From: Devosia sp. FKR38
GTDB lineage: Bacteria; Pseudomonadota; Alphaproteobacteria; Rhizobiales; Devosiaceae
Reading direction: 5' to 3'
Assembly (NCBI RefSeq): GCF_005222805.1
Contig: NZ_STGC01000005.1
Span: forward strand, 372,001-436,000
DNA: 64,000 nucleotides
Shown: positions 16,149-25,047 of the stretch, in pieces
Position numbering within the stretch: the first letter of the stretch is position 1
Layout of the letters: every line of letters begins with the position of its first letter
Position numbers and translations under genes: made by a program
The notes under the pieces: model-generated
What the model was told of the DNA's origin: nothing
Databases searched by the model: none
What the model saw: only the letters and a program-made list of their open reading frames with translations

Positions 16149-17096
16149 ATGGCCAATTCTGAGACCCGTTCTGAACCGATTTCGGTGGAAGCCGCCGCCG
16201 CCCTGCTGCGCGCTGGCCATCTGTGCGCCTTTGCCACCGAGACGGTCTATGGCCTGGGCGCCGACGCCACCAATGCCGATGCCGTGCTCTCGATCTATGA
16301 AACCAAGGGCCGCCCGCGCTTCAATCCGCTGATCATCCATTGCGCCGATCTGGCCATGGCCGAGACCCTGGCGCTGTTCTCGCCGCTGGCGCGCCGCGTC
16401 GCCGCGCTGTGGCCGGCGCCGCTGACCCTGGTGTTGCCGGCGCGGCCCGGCAATGGCCTGGCCGATGTGGCGACCGCCGGCCTCGACAGCGTGGCCATCC
16501 GCATTCCCGATCATCCGCTGGCGCTGGCACTGATCCGCGCCACCGGGCGGCCGCTGGCGGCCCCGTCGGCCAATCCCTCGGGCAAGCTGTCGCCCACCAC
16601 CGCAGAGCAGGTGATTGCCGGCTTTGGCGGGCGCGTGCCGGTGCTCGATGGCGGGCCCTGCAACTCGGGCGTGGAAAGCACCATCCTGCGGGTGAACGAG
16701 GATGGCCTCGTGCAATTGCGCGCCGGCGCCATGGCGCGCGAGGATATTTCCGCCCGCCTCGGTCTGCCGATCGATGTGGTGGAAGAGGGCGCCGCCATCG
16801 CGGCGCCGGGCATGCTGCTGAGCCATTATGCGCCCGATGCGCAGATCCGCCTCAACACCACGCCGCGCCCCGGCGAGGCCTATCTGGCCTTTGGCAAGGC
16901 CGAAGCCTTCGATGGGCCCATGGCCAATCTCTCGCCAGGCGGCGATCTGCGCGAGGCGGCGCGGAACCTCTTTGCCATGCTGCACCAGCTCGACGCGGCG
17001 GGCTGCCAGACCATCGCCGTGGCGCCGGTGCCCGAGCACGGACTGGGCGAAGCCATCAACGATCGCCTTGAGCGCGCCGCCGCACCGCGCGGCTAG
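16149..17096 (+). CDS. tsaC: L-threonylcarbamoyladenylate synthase (Sua5/TsaC)
   Basis: A 315-residue enzyme of the Sua5 type. It makes threonylcarbamoyl-AMP, the precursor of the t6A37 tRNA modification. The YrdC domain shows AFATETVYGLGADATN, KGRPRFNPLIIH, PAPLTLVL, and APSANPSGKLSPT, and a long C-terminal Sua5 domain follows (SHYAPDAQI onward). I chose ATG 16149 because AAGGA precedes it; an upstream TTG (16116) is less likely. Its stop touches that of the convergent J-domain gene. Confidence 0.92.
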   Translation: MANSETRSEPISVEAAAALLRAGHLCAFATETVYGLGADATNADAVLSIYETKGRPRFNPLIIHCADLAMAETLALFSPLARRVAALWPAPLTLVLPARPGNGLADVATAGLDSVAIRIPDHPLALALIRATGRPLAAPSANPSGKLSPTTAEQVIAGFGGRVPVLDGGPCNSGVESTILRVNEDGLVQLRAGAMAREDISARLGLPIDVVEEGAAIAAPGMLLSHYAPDAQIRLNTTPRPGEAYLAFGKAEAFDGPMANLSPGGDLREAARNLFAMLHQLDAAGCQTIAVAPVPEHGLGEAINDRLERAAAPRG

Positions 17097-18050
17097 TTAG
17101 TCGCGCACCTTATAGGGCTTCTGGTCGCGCATGAAGCGGGCCAGGGCTTCGAGGTCGGCGTCGCCGCCGGGGGGCAGGATGACCTTGAGATTGGCGTAGA
17201 GATCGCCATCGCCATAAAGCCCCTTGCCCTTGAGGCGAAGCGCCTTGCCTGTGTCGATGCCCGGCGGCAGGTTGAGCTCCACCGAACCATCCAGCGTCGG
17301 CACGCGCACCTTGGCGCCCAGCACCGCCTCATAGAGCGTGATCGGCACATCGGTGCGCAGATCGGCGCCGTCGCGGCGGAACTGCTTGGACTTCTCGAAA
17401 CGCACGGTCACCAGGGCATCGCCGGGCTCGCCCATGCCGGGCGATCCCTGGCCCTTGAGGCGGATCTGCTGACCCTCCTCGACCTTTTCGGGCAGCTTGA
17501 CCGAGAGCACCTTGCCATTGGGCATGCGCACCGGAACCGAGGCTGCCTTGTGCGCATCCTCGAGCGACACCGTGGCATTGACCACCACATCCTCGCCCTT
17601 CATCGCACGCGCGCCGCCGCCCGGACTGGCGGTGCCGGCAAAGGGGTCCCATTGCGCGCCCCCTGCACCGGCGCGACCGGCACCGGCACCGGCGCCACGC
17701 TGCTGGCCGCCAAAGCCGCTCATGAATTCTTTGAGGATATCTTCGGCCGTGAAGCCGCCCTGCGTGCTGCGGCCGCCACGCTGTCCGCCGGCACCCGGAT
17801 GGAAGCCGGCGAACTTGGGATTGCCGTCGGCGTCGATTTCGCCGCGGTCGAACTGGGCCCGCTTGGCCGTGTCATTGAGCAGATCATAGGCGTTGGTCGC
17901 CTCAGCAAACTTGCTGTGCGCTGCCGGATCTTCTGGGTTCTGGTCAGGGTGATACTTCTTGGCCAGCTTGCGATAGGCGGACTTGATGTCCTTCTCGCTG
18001 GCTGATCGTGGCACCCCAAGCACGGTATAGGGATCGCGCATTTGGTCCAT
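17097..18050 (-). CDS. J-domain co-chaperone (DnaJ C-terminal domain, CbpA-like)
   Basis: A 317-residue protein. An N-terminal J domain (DPYTVLGVPRSASEKDIKSAYRKLAKKYHPDQN) contains the HPD motif that stimulates DnaK. A Gly-rich linker follows (GFHPGAGGQRGGRSTQGG..., AGAGAGRAGAGG). Then come two DnaJ C-terminal client domains (SLEDAHKAASVPVRMPNG; LPPGIDTGKALRLKGKG). The four CxxCxGxG zinc repeats of true DnaJ are absent, so it is a type II/CbpA-like J protein. Confidence 0.93.
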   Translation of the reverse strand: MDQMRDPYTVLGVPRSASEKDIKSAYRKLAKKYHPDQNPEDPAAHSKFAEATNAYDLLNDTAKRAQFDRGEIDADGNPKFAGFHPGAGGQRGGRSTQGGFTAEDILKEFMSGFGGQQRGAGAGAGRAGAGGAQWDPFAGTASPGGGARAMKGEDVVVNATVSLEDAHKAASVPVRMPNGKVLSVKLPEKVEEGQQIRLKGQGSPGMGEPGDALVTVRFEKSKQFRRDGADLRTDVPITLYEAVLGAKVRVPTLDGSVELNLPPGIDTGKALRLKGKGLYGDGDLYANLKVILPPGGDADLEALARFMRDQKPYKVRD

Positions 18051-18148
18051 TCATTGATGCGGGCGTTGCTTCGCCCAGGTTTCCAGTCCTATATGGCGAC
18101 GCCCCCCCGGCTTGTCCAGTTTTGCGCGACGATTGGGATATCACTGCC

Positions 18149-18778
18149 ATGCTCCAGACCCTGACAGAACGCCTGTTTGACGACGGCGACAGGACTGATC
18201 TCGACCCCTTTGCTGTGTTCGAAGAATGGTTCGCCCTGGCCAAGGAAGCCGAATCAAACGATCCCCACGCCATGGCCCTGGCCAGCGTGGATGCCGATGG
18301 CATGCCCGACGTGCGCATGGTGCTGCTCAATGCCCGCGATGCCCGTGGCTTCAGCTTCTTCACCAATTTCAACAGCGACAAGGGTGCCCAGCTGCTGGCC
18401 CACCCCAAGGTTGCCATGGTGATGCACTGGAAGTCGATCCGCCGTCAGGTGCGCATGCGCGGTGACGTCGAAGTGCTGACCGCCGCCGAAGCCGATGCCT
18501 ATTATTCCAGCCGCCCCAAGGGCAGCCAGATCGCCTCGGCCGCCAGCCAGCAGTCGAGCCCGCTGGCCAGCCGCCAGACGCTGATCGATGAAGTGGCCGA
18601 TCTCACCGCCAAGGTGGGTGATGGCCAGATGACCCGCCCGGCGCATTGGTCCGGCTTCCGCATCGTGCCCGCCAGCATCGAATTCTGGAAGGATGGCGAG
18701 TTCCGCCTGCATGACCGCGTGCGCTTCACCCGCGCGACGCCCGGCCAGGCCTGGACCAGCAAGCGCCTCTATCCCTGA
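18149..18778 (+). CDS. pdxH: Pyridoxamine 5'-phosphate oxidase
   Basis: A 209-residue FMN enzyme that oxidises pyridoxamine or pyridoxine phosphate to PLP. Diagnostic stretches are DPFAVFEEWFALA, ALASVDADGMPDVRMVLLNARD, FFTNFNSDKGAQLLAHPKVAMVMHW, SRPKGSQIASAASQQSSPL and the C-terminal WSGFRIVPASIEFWKDGEFRLHDR ending RLYP. ATG 18149 matches the usual length; the frame upstream is not conserved. Confidence 0.95.
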   Translation: MLQTLTERLFDDGDRTDLDPFAVFEEWFALAKEAESNDPHAMALASVDADGMPDVRMVLLNARDARGFSFFTNFNSDKGAQLLAHPKVAMVMHWKSIRRQVRMRGDVEVLTAAEADAYYSSRPKGSQIASAASQQSSPLASRQTLIDEVADLTAKVGDGQMTRPAHWSGFRIVPASIEFWKDGEFRLHDRVRFTRATPGQAWTSKRLYP

Positions 18779-18811
18779 TCGGCCCGCCGTATCCCTGATC
18801 GGCCCGCCGCA
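18772..18811. repeat. Two-copy tandem repeat across the pdxH stop codon
   Basis: A 20-bp unit beginning ATCCCTGATCGGCC occurs twice head to tail. The first copy contains the final codon and stop of pdxH. It is probably a slippage duplication with no effect on the protein. Confidence 0.6.
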
Positions 18812-18885
18812 CAGGTTTGATCGGCCACCTGCTTCCCAAGCTCGTGCCCCTCGCCTAAGACTGCTGGGATTGGGGGACAGTCAGC

Positions 18886-20100
18886 ATGGTCATGCAGCGG
18901 GGGCCGGAGCGGCCGGTGCCGGTCGTGTTCACCGGGTCGCGTCGCGAACTGGTCGGCCTGCTACTGCGCGGCTATGCCCTGCTGATCCCCACCATCGGAC
19001 TCTATCGCTTCTGGCTCACCACCTGGACGCGGCGCTTCTACTGGTCCAACACCGTCATCGATGGCGATGCGCTCGAATATACCGGCCAGGCCAGCCAGTT
19101 GCTGGTCGGGTTCCTGATGGCGCTGGCGGTGTTCATTCCGCTCTATGGCCTCTTCTTCTATCTTTCCACCCAATCCACCGAGGCCGCCATCGTCGGCTAC
19201 AGCCTGGTGGCCGTGGGCATCTGGTTTCTCATTGGCTATGCCATCTATCGGGCGCGCGACTTCCGCCTGTCGCGCACGCTCTGGCGCGGCATTCGCTGCG
19301 ACCAGACCGGCGATCCCTGGGCCTATGCGGCGCGCCGCTTCGGCTGGTCGCTGCTGATGCTGGCCACCGCCGGGCTCGCCTATCCCTTCATGGCGGTGAG
19401 CCTGTGGCGCTACCGCTATGCGCATAGCTGGTTCGGCACGCGCCGCTTCGGCTTTACTGGCTCCTGGCGGCTGCTGGCCGCGCAATATTACATCACCTAT
19501 GTCATGGCCGTGATCATCGGCGCCATCGGCCTGGGCATCGGCGCGGCCATGGGGGCCTTCCCCACCACCGGGGTGGCCAATCCCTGGGCCTATGTCCCGC
19601 TGGCGATCGCCGCGCTGTTGATCGGCATTCTGATGCTGCGCTACCAGGCGCGGGAGCTGAGCCGCATGTTCTCCTGCGTCCGGCTGGGCACGGCGGCGCT
19701 GACGGTGACCATTCGCGCCCGGTCCCTGCTGCACCAATATCTGCGCTTTGGGCTGGCGTTGATCGTGGCCGCCACCGGGTTGGCCATCGGCGGCTTTGTT
19801 GTGCTCAGCGCCGTTGCGCCCGAGGCCTTTGCCAATGGCAGCTTTGATCTCCAGCTGTTCCTCCAGCACATGCAGGGCAGTTTCGAGACATTGTTGGCCA
19901 TTGTCGCCGGCTATCTGCTGATCCTGGGTGGCCTCAATCTGACGCGCGAGCTGTTCCTCAGCCTCGCCTTCTGGAAACTGGTCGCCAATGGCGCCCGCAT
20001 CACCGATATCGACAGTCTGGACAGCGTTGGCGCGCGGCCCGAGGACAAGTCCCTCGGCGGCGAAGGCCTGGCCGATGCGCTCAATGTGGGGGCCTATTGA
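18886..20100 (+). CDS. DUF898 family membrane protein (YjgN-like)
   Basis: A 404-residue polytopic inner-membrane protein with several hydrophobic helices. The repeated pattern FTGSRRELVGLLLRGYALLIPTIGLYRFWL and RRFGWSLLMLATAGLAYPFMAVSLWRYRYAH with FGFTGSW is typical of DUF898. Function is unknown. The stop codon overlaps the start of the M48 peptidase gene (TGATG), so the pair is probably co-translated, and the two may act together at the membrane. Confidence 0.8.
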   Translation: MVMQRGPERPVPVVFTGSRRELVGLLLRGYALLIPTIGLYRFWLTTWTRRFYWSNTVIDGDALEYTGQASQLLVGFLMALAVFIPLYGLFFYLSTQSTEAAIVGYSLVAVGIWFLIGYAIYRARDFRLSRTLWRGIRCDQTGDPWAYAARRFGWSLLMLATAGLAYPFMAVSLWRYRYAHSWFGTRRFGFTGSWRLLAAQYYITYVMAVIIGAIGLGIGAAMGAFPTTGVANPWAYVPLAIAALLIGILMLRYQARELSRMFSCVRLGTAALTVTIRARSLLHQYLRFGLALIVAATGLAIGGFVVLSAVAPEAFANGSFDLQLFLQHMQGSFETLLAIVAGYLLILGGLNLTRELFLSLAFWKLVANGARITDIDSLDSVGARPEDKSLGGEGLADALNVGAY

Positions 20101-21221
20101 TGCCCGTTCCCGCCCGCTATTATGACGGCGTCACCGCCCAGGCCCGCGACGTTGGCCTGCTGCTCGAAACCGAGGGCGATGTGGCTTTTCTGCTGGTGGT
20201 CGAGGGCGAGGCGCTGGTCCCCATCACGCGCTGGCCGGTCAAGGCGCTGACCATGGTCTCCAGCCGTCCCGATGAGCTGCGCCTGCGGGGCAGGGGCCTG
20301 CCCGAGGGCGCGCGGCTGGTGGTGCGCGGCGCGGCGGCCATTGCCCGCATGAAGGCGAACCTGCCCGTGCTCGAGCGCCGACAGCGTCGCGAAACCCGCC
20401 AGCAGGTTGGCCTGGCGGCGCTGGCCACGCTGGCACTGGCCGCCGTGATCTTTGCCTATCTGTATGGCGTGCCGCTCTTGGCCGGGCGCATTGTCACTCT
20501 GGTGCCGCCCGATTGGGAGCGTGGCCTGGGCGGCACGGTCGCCACCCAGATGGAAGCCAGCCTCGAAGCGCCGGTGATCCTGTGCGATCCGGCGCCCGAG
20601 AGCCTTGCCAACCAGGCGCTGGCCCGCTTTGGCGCCACGGTGCTGGAAGGCAGCAACAGCCCCTTCGCGATCGATATCCGCGTCATCCATGCGCCGGTGG
20701 CCAATGCCTTCGCCATGCCCGGCGGGCGGGTCTATGTGTTCTCGGCCCTGCTCGACCAGGCCCAGAGCCAGGATGAGTTTGCCGGTGTGCTCGCCCATGA
20801 GGTCGGCCACGTCGCCTATCGCCACGGCATGGAACAGCTGATCGCCTCGGCCGGCACCGGCGCGCTGATCGGCTTTATCCTGGGCGATATGACGGGCGTC
20901 TCCATTGCCGCCGGCCTGGGCTCGACGGTCATTGATTCGCGCTTCTCCCGCGAGGCCGAGCGCGAGGCCGATGCCTTTGCCGCCCAGGCCGCACACCGCC
21001 TGGGGTTCGATCCGGTGGGCCTGGCCAATCTGCTCGACCGCGTCGGTGGCGATGATGCGCTGACCCGGGCGCTGGCCCTGTTCAGCACCCATCCGTTGAC
21101 CGAGGAGCGCAAGGCGGCGCTCGAGCGCCTGGCGGACGGGCGGCCACTGGACCTGCCGCCGCCCTTCACCCCCGCCGAATGGCAAGCGATCACCAGCATG
21201 TGCGGCAGTTCGGCGAGCTGA
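20100..21221 (+). CDS. M48 family membrane metallopeptidase
   Basis: A 373-residue zinc protease. A ~120-residue cytosolic-looking N-terminus precedes a membrane helix (QQVGLAALATLALAAVIFAYLYGVPLLAG). The catalytic motif is LAHEVGHVAYRHG (near 240) and the third zinc ligand is the Glu in REAEREADAFAA (near 285). Relatives (BepA/LoiP, HtpX types) work in envelope quality control. It overlaps the DUF898 gene and is followed 54 bp later by a DUF1499 gene. Confidence 0.9.
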   Translation: MPVPARYYDGVTAQARDVGLLLETEGDVAFLLVVEGEALVPITRWPVKALTMVSSRPDELRLRGRGLPEGARLVVRGAAAIARMKANLPVLERRQRRETRQQVGLAALATLALAAVIFAYLYGVPLLAGRIVTLVPPDWERGLGGTVATQMEASLEAPVILCDPAPESLANQALARFGATVLEGSNSPFAIDIRVIHAPVANAFAMPGGRVYVFSALLDQAQSQDEFAGVLAHEVGHVAYRHGMEQLIASAGTGALIGFILGDMTGVSIAAGLGSTVIDSRFSREAEREADAFAAQAAHRLGFDPVGLANLLDRVGGDDALTRALALFSTHPLTEERKAALERLADGRPLDLPPPFTPAEWQAITSMCGSSAS

Positions 21222-21275
21222 GGGCACGATGATCGGTTTCGTCCGATCTTCAAATTCGATCAATACCTTGCCGCT

Positions 21276-22151
21276 ATGGTGGCAGGCCTAAGCAGCGGCG
21301 GCGGCAGAGTGCGCATACTGATCCGGACATCGCGATGGGCTATCTGGGCGCGCCGTCTGGGCGGCATCGCGGTGCCGCTTGTTGTCCTGTCGGTGCTGCT
21401 GCACCGCTTCGGGCTGGTCAGCGGCGACCGCTTTCTGGTGATCATCGGTCTTGGTGGCGTCGTGGCCTTGTTGGCAGTGACCGTATCGCTGATGGCGCTG
21501 GCGCGGCTGTGGCAGACCGGCGATCGCGGCTGGAACCGGGCGCTGTTCGGCCTGATCCTGGGTCTGGTCTGCCTGGCACCCTATCTCTGGTATGGCCAGC
21601 TGGCGCTGCACTATCCGCCGGTCACCGACATTGCCACCACCCAGCGCGATGCCCTGCCGCTGATCTTTGAGGCCGGTACGGCCGACATGCCCGCGCCGCG
21701 CCTGCTCACCGCCGAGCAGATCGCCAGCACCTTCCCCAATGTGGTCAGCCGCACCTATCGGCTGAGCCAGACGCAGATTTTCGAGATCGTCAGCCAATTG
21801 GTCGAGGACAATGGCTGGACCATGCGCCGCAGCACGCCACCCGGCGGCAGTGGCCAGCCCGGACGCATCAACGCCCAGACCATGACCTGGCCCGGCTGGC
21901 GCGAGGAGATCGTGCTGGCCGTGACCGGCAATGACGACAGCGCCACGGTGGACATGCGCTCGGCCTCGCTCAATGCCCCGCATGATTTCGGCAGCAATGG
22001 CCTGCGCATCGAGAGCTTCCTGCGCGCCCTCGACGAGGCGGTGACCACAGCGCTGCGCGATGCCGCCGGCACGGCCCCGCCGGCCGCCGACGATGTCGAG
22101 GACGAAGCTATTCCGCCCGTCACCACCGAGGGCGACGCTGCCGCGACCTAA
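21276..22151 (+). CDS. DUF1499 family membrane protein
   Basis: A 291-residue protein with three predicted N-terminal membrane helices (LGGIAVPLVVLSVLLHRFG, FLVIIGLGGVVALLAVTVSLMALA, ALFGLILGLVCLAPYLWYG). A soluble DUF1499 domain follows (LPLIFEAGTADMPAPRLLTAEQIASTFPNVV, MRRSTPP, DMRSASLNAPHDFGSNGLRIESFLRALDE). The function is unknown. An in-frame GTG at 21309 is an alternative start. It ends just before an accessory gene patch. Confidence 0.8.
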   Translation: MVAGLSSGGGRVRILIRTSRWAIWARRLGGIAVPLVVLSVLLHRFGLVSGDRFLVIIGLGGVVALLAVTVSLMALARLWQTGDRGWNRALFGLILGLVCLAPYLWYGQLALHYPPVTDIATTQRDALPLIFEAGTADMPAPRLLTAEQIASTFPNVVSRTYRLSQTQIFEIVSQLVEDNGWTMRRSTPPGGSGQPGRINAQTMTWPGWREEIVLAVTGNDDSATVDMRSASLNAPHDFGSNGLRIESFLRALDEAVTTALRDAAGTAPPAADDVEDEAIPPVTTEGDAAAT

Positions 22152-22620
22152 AGCGTTTCCAGCAAGAGTGGACACCGCTTTTGGGGTCTAGCGCTGCCAA
22201 TCACCGGTCGAGTTGCGGCTAATCCGGTGAGTGAGCCACGGCGGGAAGCGTGTCCCAATCAACCATACGGGGCTTTGAGGCCGGTGGGCGCACGCCTGTC
22301 GGTAACCACCTCCTAATCATCCAATGAGTATTGGAAGAAGGGGGGATAACGTTTACCGATAACGGCAGTACAGGCCCTGTAGGAACATGGCCCGTTTGAC
22401 GGACTCTAGCGATTCCGATAACAGAAGGTGGTGGAGGCCGCGAGTGTCGACCTCGCAGGGGGCAGGTCCTAAATCTCACCCCTTGCGCCGTCAGCTGCCC
22501 CACCCAGGGCGCCTTGGAACCCGCTAACGCAGGCACCAAGGCGGTATTGGGTGGCTCCCCCTAGAGGGTCACCAACTCAGACTAAAGGCGGCGGCATGGT
22601 ACGCTTCCTTGGTTGTGTTC
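22152..22620. other. Gene-free stretch at the edge of an accessory patch
   Basis: This stretch of about 470 bp lies between convergent genes. The first ~40 bp (AAAGCGTTTCC followed by AGCAAGAGTGG) resembles an intergenic motif I recall from Hyphomicrobiales. The rest has mixed composition and no convincing gene, tRNA or known RNA. A 106-codon minus-strand frame (22219-22539) has unnatural amino acid content and is not called. Confidence 0.4.
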
Positions 22621-22657
22621 AGGGCGACGGTCAAAGCTCGCGAGGCTCCGTCGCCCT
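22621..22657 (-). terminator. Hairpin around the stop codon of the accessory gene
   Basis: AGGGCGACGG (22621-22630) and CCGTCGCCCT (22648-22657) are perfect complements around a 17-base loop. The hairpin spans the last codons and stop of the minus-strand gene at 22631. No U-run follows on either strand, so termination is only a possibility. Confidence 0.35.
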
Positions 22658-23170
22658 ATCCTTTTCAGGATTTCTTAGACCGTTGAGGTCGTAATATTCA
22701 CCACCGAGTTTGAGCGCAGGCGGCACGCGCCAGCGCCCCTCCTCATTGAGGTAGATCATCCCCTTTTGACGGTTGAGTTCGTTGTGGATGCCGCCGGCGC
22801 TAATAGATGGATCAACCTTCTGTGCCTCAGCCACCACTTCGGTAGCGGCGAGACCTTCCGGCCTGGGTAGAAGCACAGTCAGCACGGCCCTTCGGACTGA
22901 GCCACGCGGAGCGCGTCCATCTTTGCTAGGCATTGCATTTTCTTGTCGCGAGACGGGGTGGAGGTTCGTCACCCCGCCAGCGATCGACCGCGGAAAGATG
23001 CTATCCGAGCCCACAGACTGCATCGCCCGTTGAAGGGCTTTGGCATACTCAGCCCCGCCAGCTTCGAATAGGTCACTCATAACCTTCGGCAACACGTTGT
23101 CCAACGCCTTGCTCAACGCCTTCTCAATCGTCGTTATGGCGTCGTGGATAGCTTGCTCTTTCGGGGTCAT
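22631..23170 (-). CDS. Hypothetical protein with possible C-terminal winged helix
   Basis: A 179-residue protein I cannot assign. The first ~60 residues are helical and acidic/basic mixed (TPKEQAIHDAITTIEKALSKALDNVLPKVMSDLFEAGGAEYAKALQRAM). A linker with SKDGRAPRGS leads into VRRAVLTVLLPRPEGLAATEVVAEAQKVDPSISAGGIHNELNRQKGMIYLNEEGRWRVPP, which reads like a winged helix-turn-helix. ATG 23170 follows AGGCGG; an ATG at 23191 is the alternative. Composition is AT-richer than its neighbours and it lies alone between backbone genes, so it was probably acquired. Confidence 0.6.
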   Translation of the reverse strand: MTPKEQAIHDAITTIEKALSKALDNVLPKVMSDLFEAGGAEYAKALQRAMQSVGSDSIFPRSIAGGVTNLHPVSRQENAMPSKDGRAPRGSVRRAVLTVLLPRPEGLAATEVVAEAQKVDPSISAGGIHNELNRQKGMIYLNEEGRWRVPPALKLGGEYYDLNGLRNPEKDRATEPREL

Positions 23171-23374
23171 GGAATCGTTCCGCCTCATCATGAGACGAGT
23201 ATGTGCTCAATTTGCTACCCAAAGTCAAGGATTGGGAATAGTTGGGTTGCGGTTGGGGTGGTCCATAAATGGGGCGTATGGGGAGTGTCTGTGCCTCAGT
23301 CCATTTCAGATTGGAGACATGACTAGACACTATCCCAAAGCAGTGTCACCGGTTTTGCGACGCGACCAAACGCC

Positions 23375-24283
23375 CTAAAGCGTGATGGTCGTGCCCCAGG
23401 GCTTGCGCGTCACCTGCAGCTGGCCGAGCGCTTCGAGGTATTCGACATGGGCCGAGATCGTCATCCGCGCGGCGCGGCGCACCAGCAGGTTCTGTGGCGG
23501 ATAGATCTGCGCCACAATGGCCGAGAGGCTTCTGGCCCCACTGCGCACCGCCGCCAGCACCTGGCCATTGCGCATCTGGCGATGCTCGCGCAGCGCCCGA
23601 GCATAGGCCGGGCCATCGGCAATCGGCCCGCCATGCGCCGGCACATAGCGGGTCTGGGGCAGGGCGATGACCCTATCGAGCGAGGCGAAATAGTCGGCCA
23701 TGCTGCCATCGGGGGGCGCCACCAGCGTTGAGTTCCAGCCCATCACATGGTCGCCGCTGAGGAGGTCAGCGCCAAGCGCAAAGGCCAGGTGATTGGCGCA
23801 ATGGCCGGGCGTGGCATGCACGGTGACCGGCAGATCGCCGGCCAGAAATGCCTCGCCATCGAGCAGTGTGCGGTCCGGCACCAGATCCCAGTCGCAGGAG
23901 CGCGCCAGCGGGTTGCGCTCGAAACGCCGCAGTGGCCGCGACAGCCGATGCGGCCCGCCGAACCAGATCGGGGCCTTCAAGAGCCCCGCCATATGGCGCG
24001 CCGCCGCGCTATGGTCGCGATGGGTATGGGTGAGGAGGATCGCCGTAACCGGCCGCCCGGCAATGGCTTGGGTCAGCGCCGCGACATGGCGCGCCACCAG
24101 CGGACCCGGATCGACCAGCGCCAGGGCATCGTGGCCGATGAGAAAGCTGTTGGTGCCGGTAAAGGTATAGGGGCCGCCATTGGGCGCGGTGACGCGCACC
24201 AGGCCATCGGCGACCGCAACCGGCGCGCCCGTCTGCGGGTCAAATTGGCTGTCGAAGGCGAGGCTGGCGGCCATTGCACTCAC
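23375..24283 (-). CDS. MBL-fold metallo-hydrolase (LACTB2-like)
   Basis: A 302-residue metallo-beta-lactamase-fold hydrolase. The metal motif is LTHTHRDHSAAARHM (near 85), with further ligands in VHATPGHCANHLAF (~155), LLSGDHVMGW (~175) and VPAHGGPI (~215). The last ~70 residues (REHRQMRNGQVLAAV... MTISAHVEYLEALGQLQV) form the winged-helix tail seen in LACTB2-type enzymes. RNA or thioester substrates are possible. It is divergent from bioY. Confidence 0.87.
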   Translation of the reverse strand: MSAMAASLAFDSQFDPQTGAPVAVADGLVRVTAPNGGPYTFTGTNSFLIGHDALALVDPGPLVARHVAALTQAIAGRPVTAILLTHTHRDHSAAARHMAGLLKAPIWFGGPHRLSRPLRRFERNPLARSCDWDLVPDRTLLDGEAFLAGDLPVTVHATPGHCANHLAFALGADLLSGDHVMGWNSTLVAPPDGSMADYFASLDRVIALPQTRYVPAHGGPIADGPAYARALREHRQMRNGQVLAAVRSGARSLSAIVAQIYPPQNLLVRRAARMTISAHVEYLEALGQLQVTRKPWGTTITL

Positions 24284-24372
24284 TGGGGCGGCAGATTAAG
24301 AAGACTGAGACGCGAACTGCGCCGTGTTCCGCTCGGGGATACCGGTTCGCCCCTCAGCATGGAAGGTATGAA

Positions 24373-24984
24373 ATGGCTGTGACTTTGACCACGCCCAACA
24401 CGCTCCTCGGCCTGTACCAGCCCAAGGGCGCGGTTGCCAAGCTGGCGTCCAACATCGCAACGGTCGTGCTCGGCACGCTCCTGATTACCCTGTGCGCCAA
24501 GATCAACGTTCCCGTCTGGCCTGTTCCGGTGACCATGCAGGGCTTTGCCATTGCCGCTCTCGCCGCAGCCTTCGGCCTGCGCATCGGCATGGCCACTGTG
24601 GCGCTTTATCTGGTTGAAGGCGCCCTGGGCCTGCCCGTGTTCGCCACCGGCGGCGGCCTTGTCTATCTCGTCGGCCCCACCGGCGGCTTCCTCCTCGGCT
24701 TCCTGGTTCTGGCCGCCGTCACCGGCTATGCCGCTGACCGTGGCGCCTCTGGCAAGCCCCTGGCCCTGTTCGCCGCCATGCTGGTGGGCGATGCCCTGAT
24801 GTTCGTGCTCGGCTTTGCCTGGCTCGCTCTGATGGCTGGCCAGGCCGGCTGGATCGACCAGACCAATGTGCTGGGCTCCGCCTTTGCCAAGGCCGTGCAG
24901 CCCTTCATCGTCTGGGACATTCTCAAGATGGCCCTGGCCGCCGTGACTGTCACCGGCGCCTGGAACCTGATCTCCAAGCGCTGA
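24373..24984 (+). CDS. bioY: Biotin transporter substrate-binding subunit BioY
   Basis: A 203-residue integral membrane protein, the S-component of an ECF biotin transporter. Family marks are VPVWPVPVTMQGFAIAALAAAFGLRIGMATVALYLVEGALGLPVFATGGGLVYLVGPTGGFLLGF and the C-terminal FIVWDILKMALAA. The ATG at 24373 follows GGAAGG. No bioM/bioN lies beside it, so it acts alone or with shared energising modules. A strong terminator follows. Confidence 0.94.
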   Translation: MAVTLTTPNTLLGLYQPKGAVAKLASNIATVVLGTLLITLCAKINVPVWPVPVTMQGFAIAALAAAFGLRIGMATVALYLVEGALGLPVFATGGGLVYLVGPTGGFLLGFLVLAAVTGYAADRGASGKPLALFAAMLVGDALMFVLGFAWLALMAGQAGWIDQTNVLGSAFAKAVQPFIVWDILKMALAAVTVTGAWNLISKR

Positions 24985-25005
24985 TCGGCGCTTTCATGAG
25001 ATTGC

Positions 25006-25037
25006 GAAAGCCGGCCATCTGGCCGGCTTTCTTTTTT
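25006..25037 (+). terminator. Rho-independent terminator of bioY
   Basis: GAAAGCCGGCC (25006-25016) pairs with GGCCGGCTTTC (25021-25031), then comes a T6 tract (25032-25037). It is the clearest intrinsic terminator in the window. It lies just before the next gene on the same strand. Confidence 0.9.
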
Positions 25038-25047
25038 GCGAGGCATC

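Noticed and set aside
22219-22539. Minus-strand frame (106 codons) following the unknown accessory gene
   Set aside because: Its composition (many Pro/Arg/Thr in low-complexity order) and lack of ribosome site argue against a gene. It might still be a relic.
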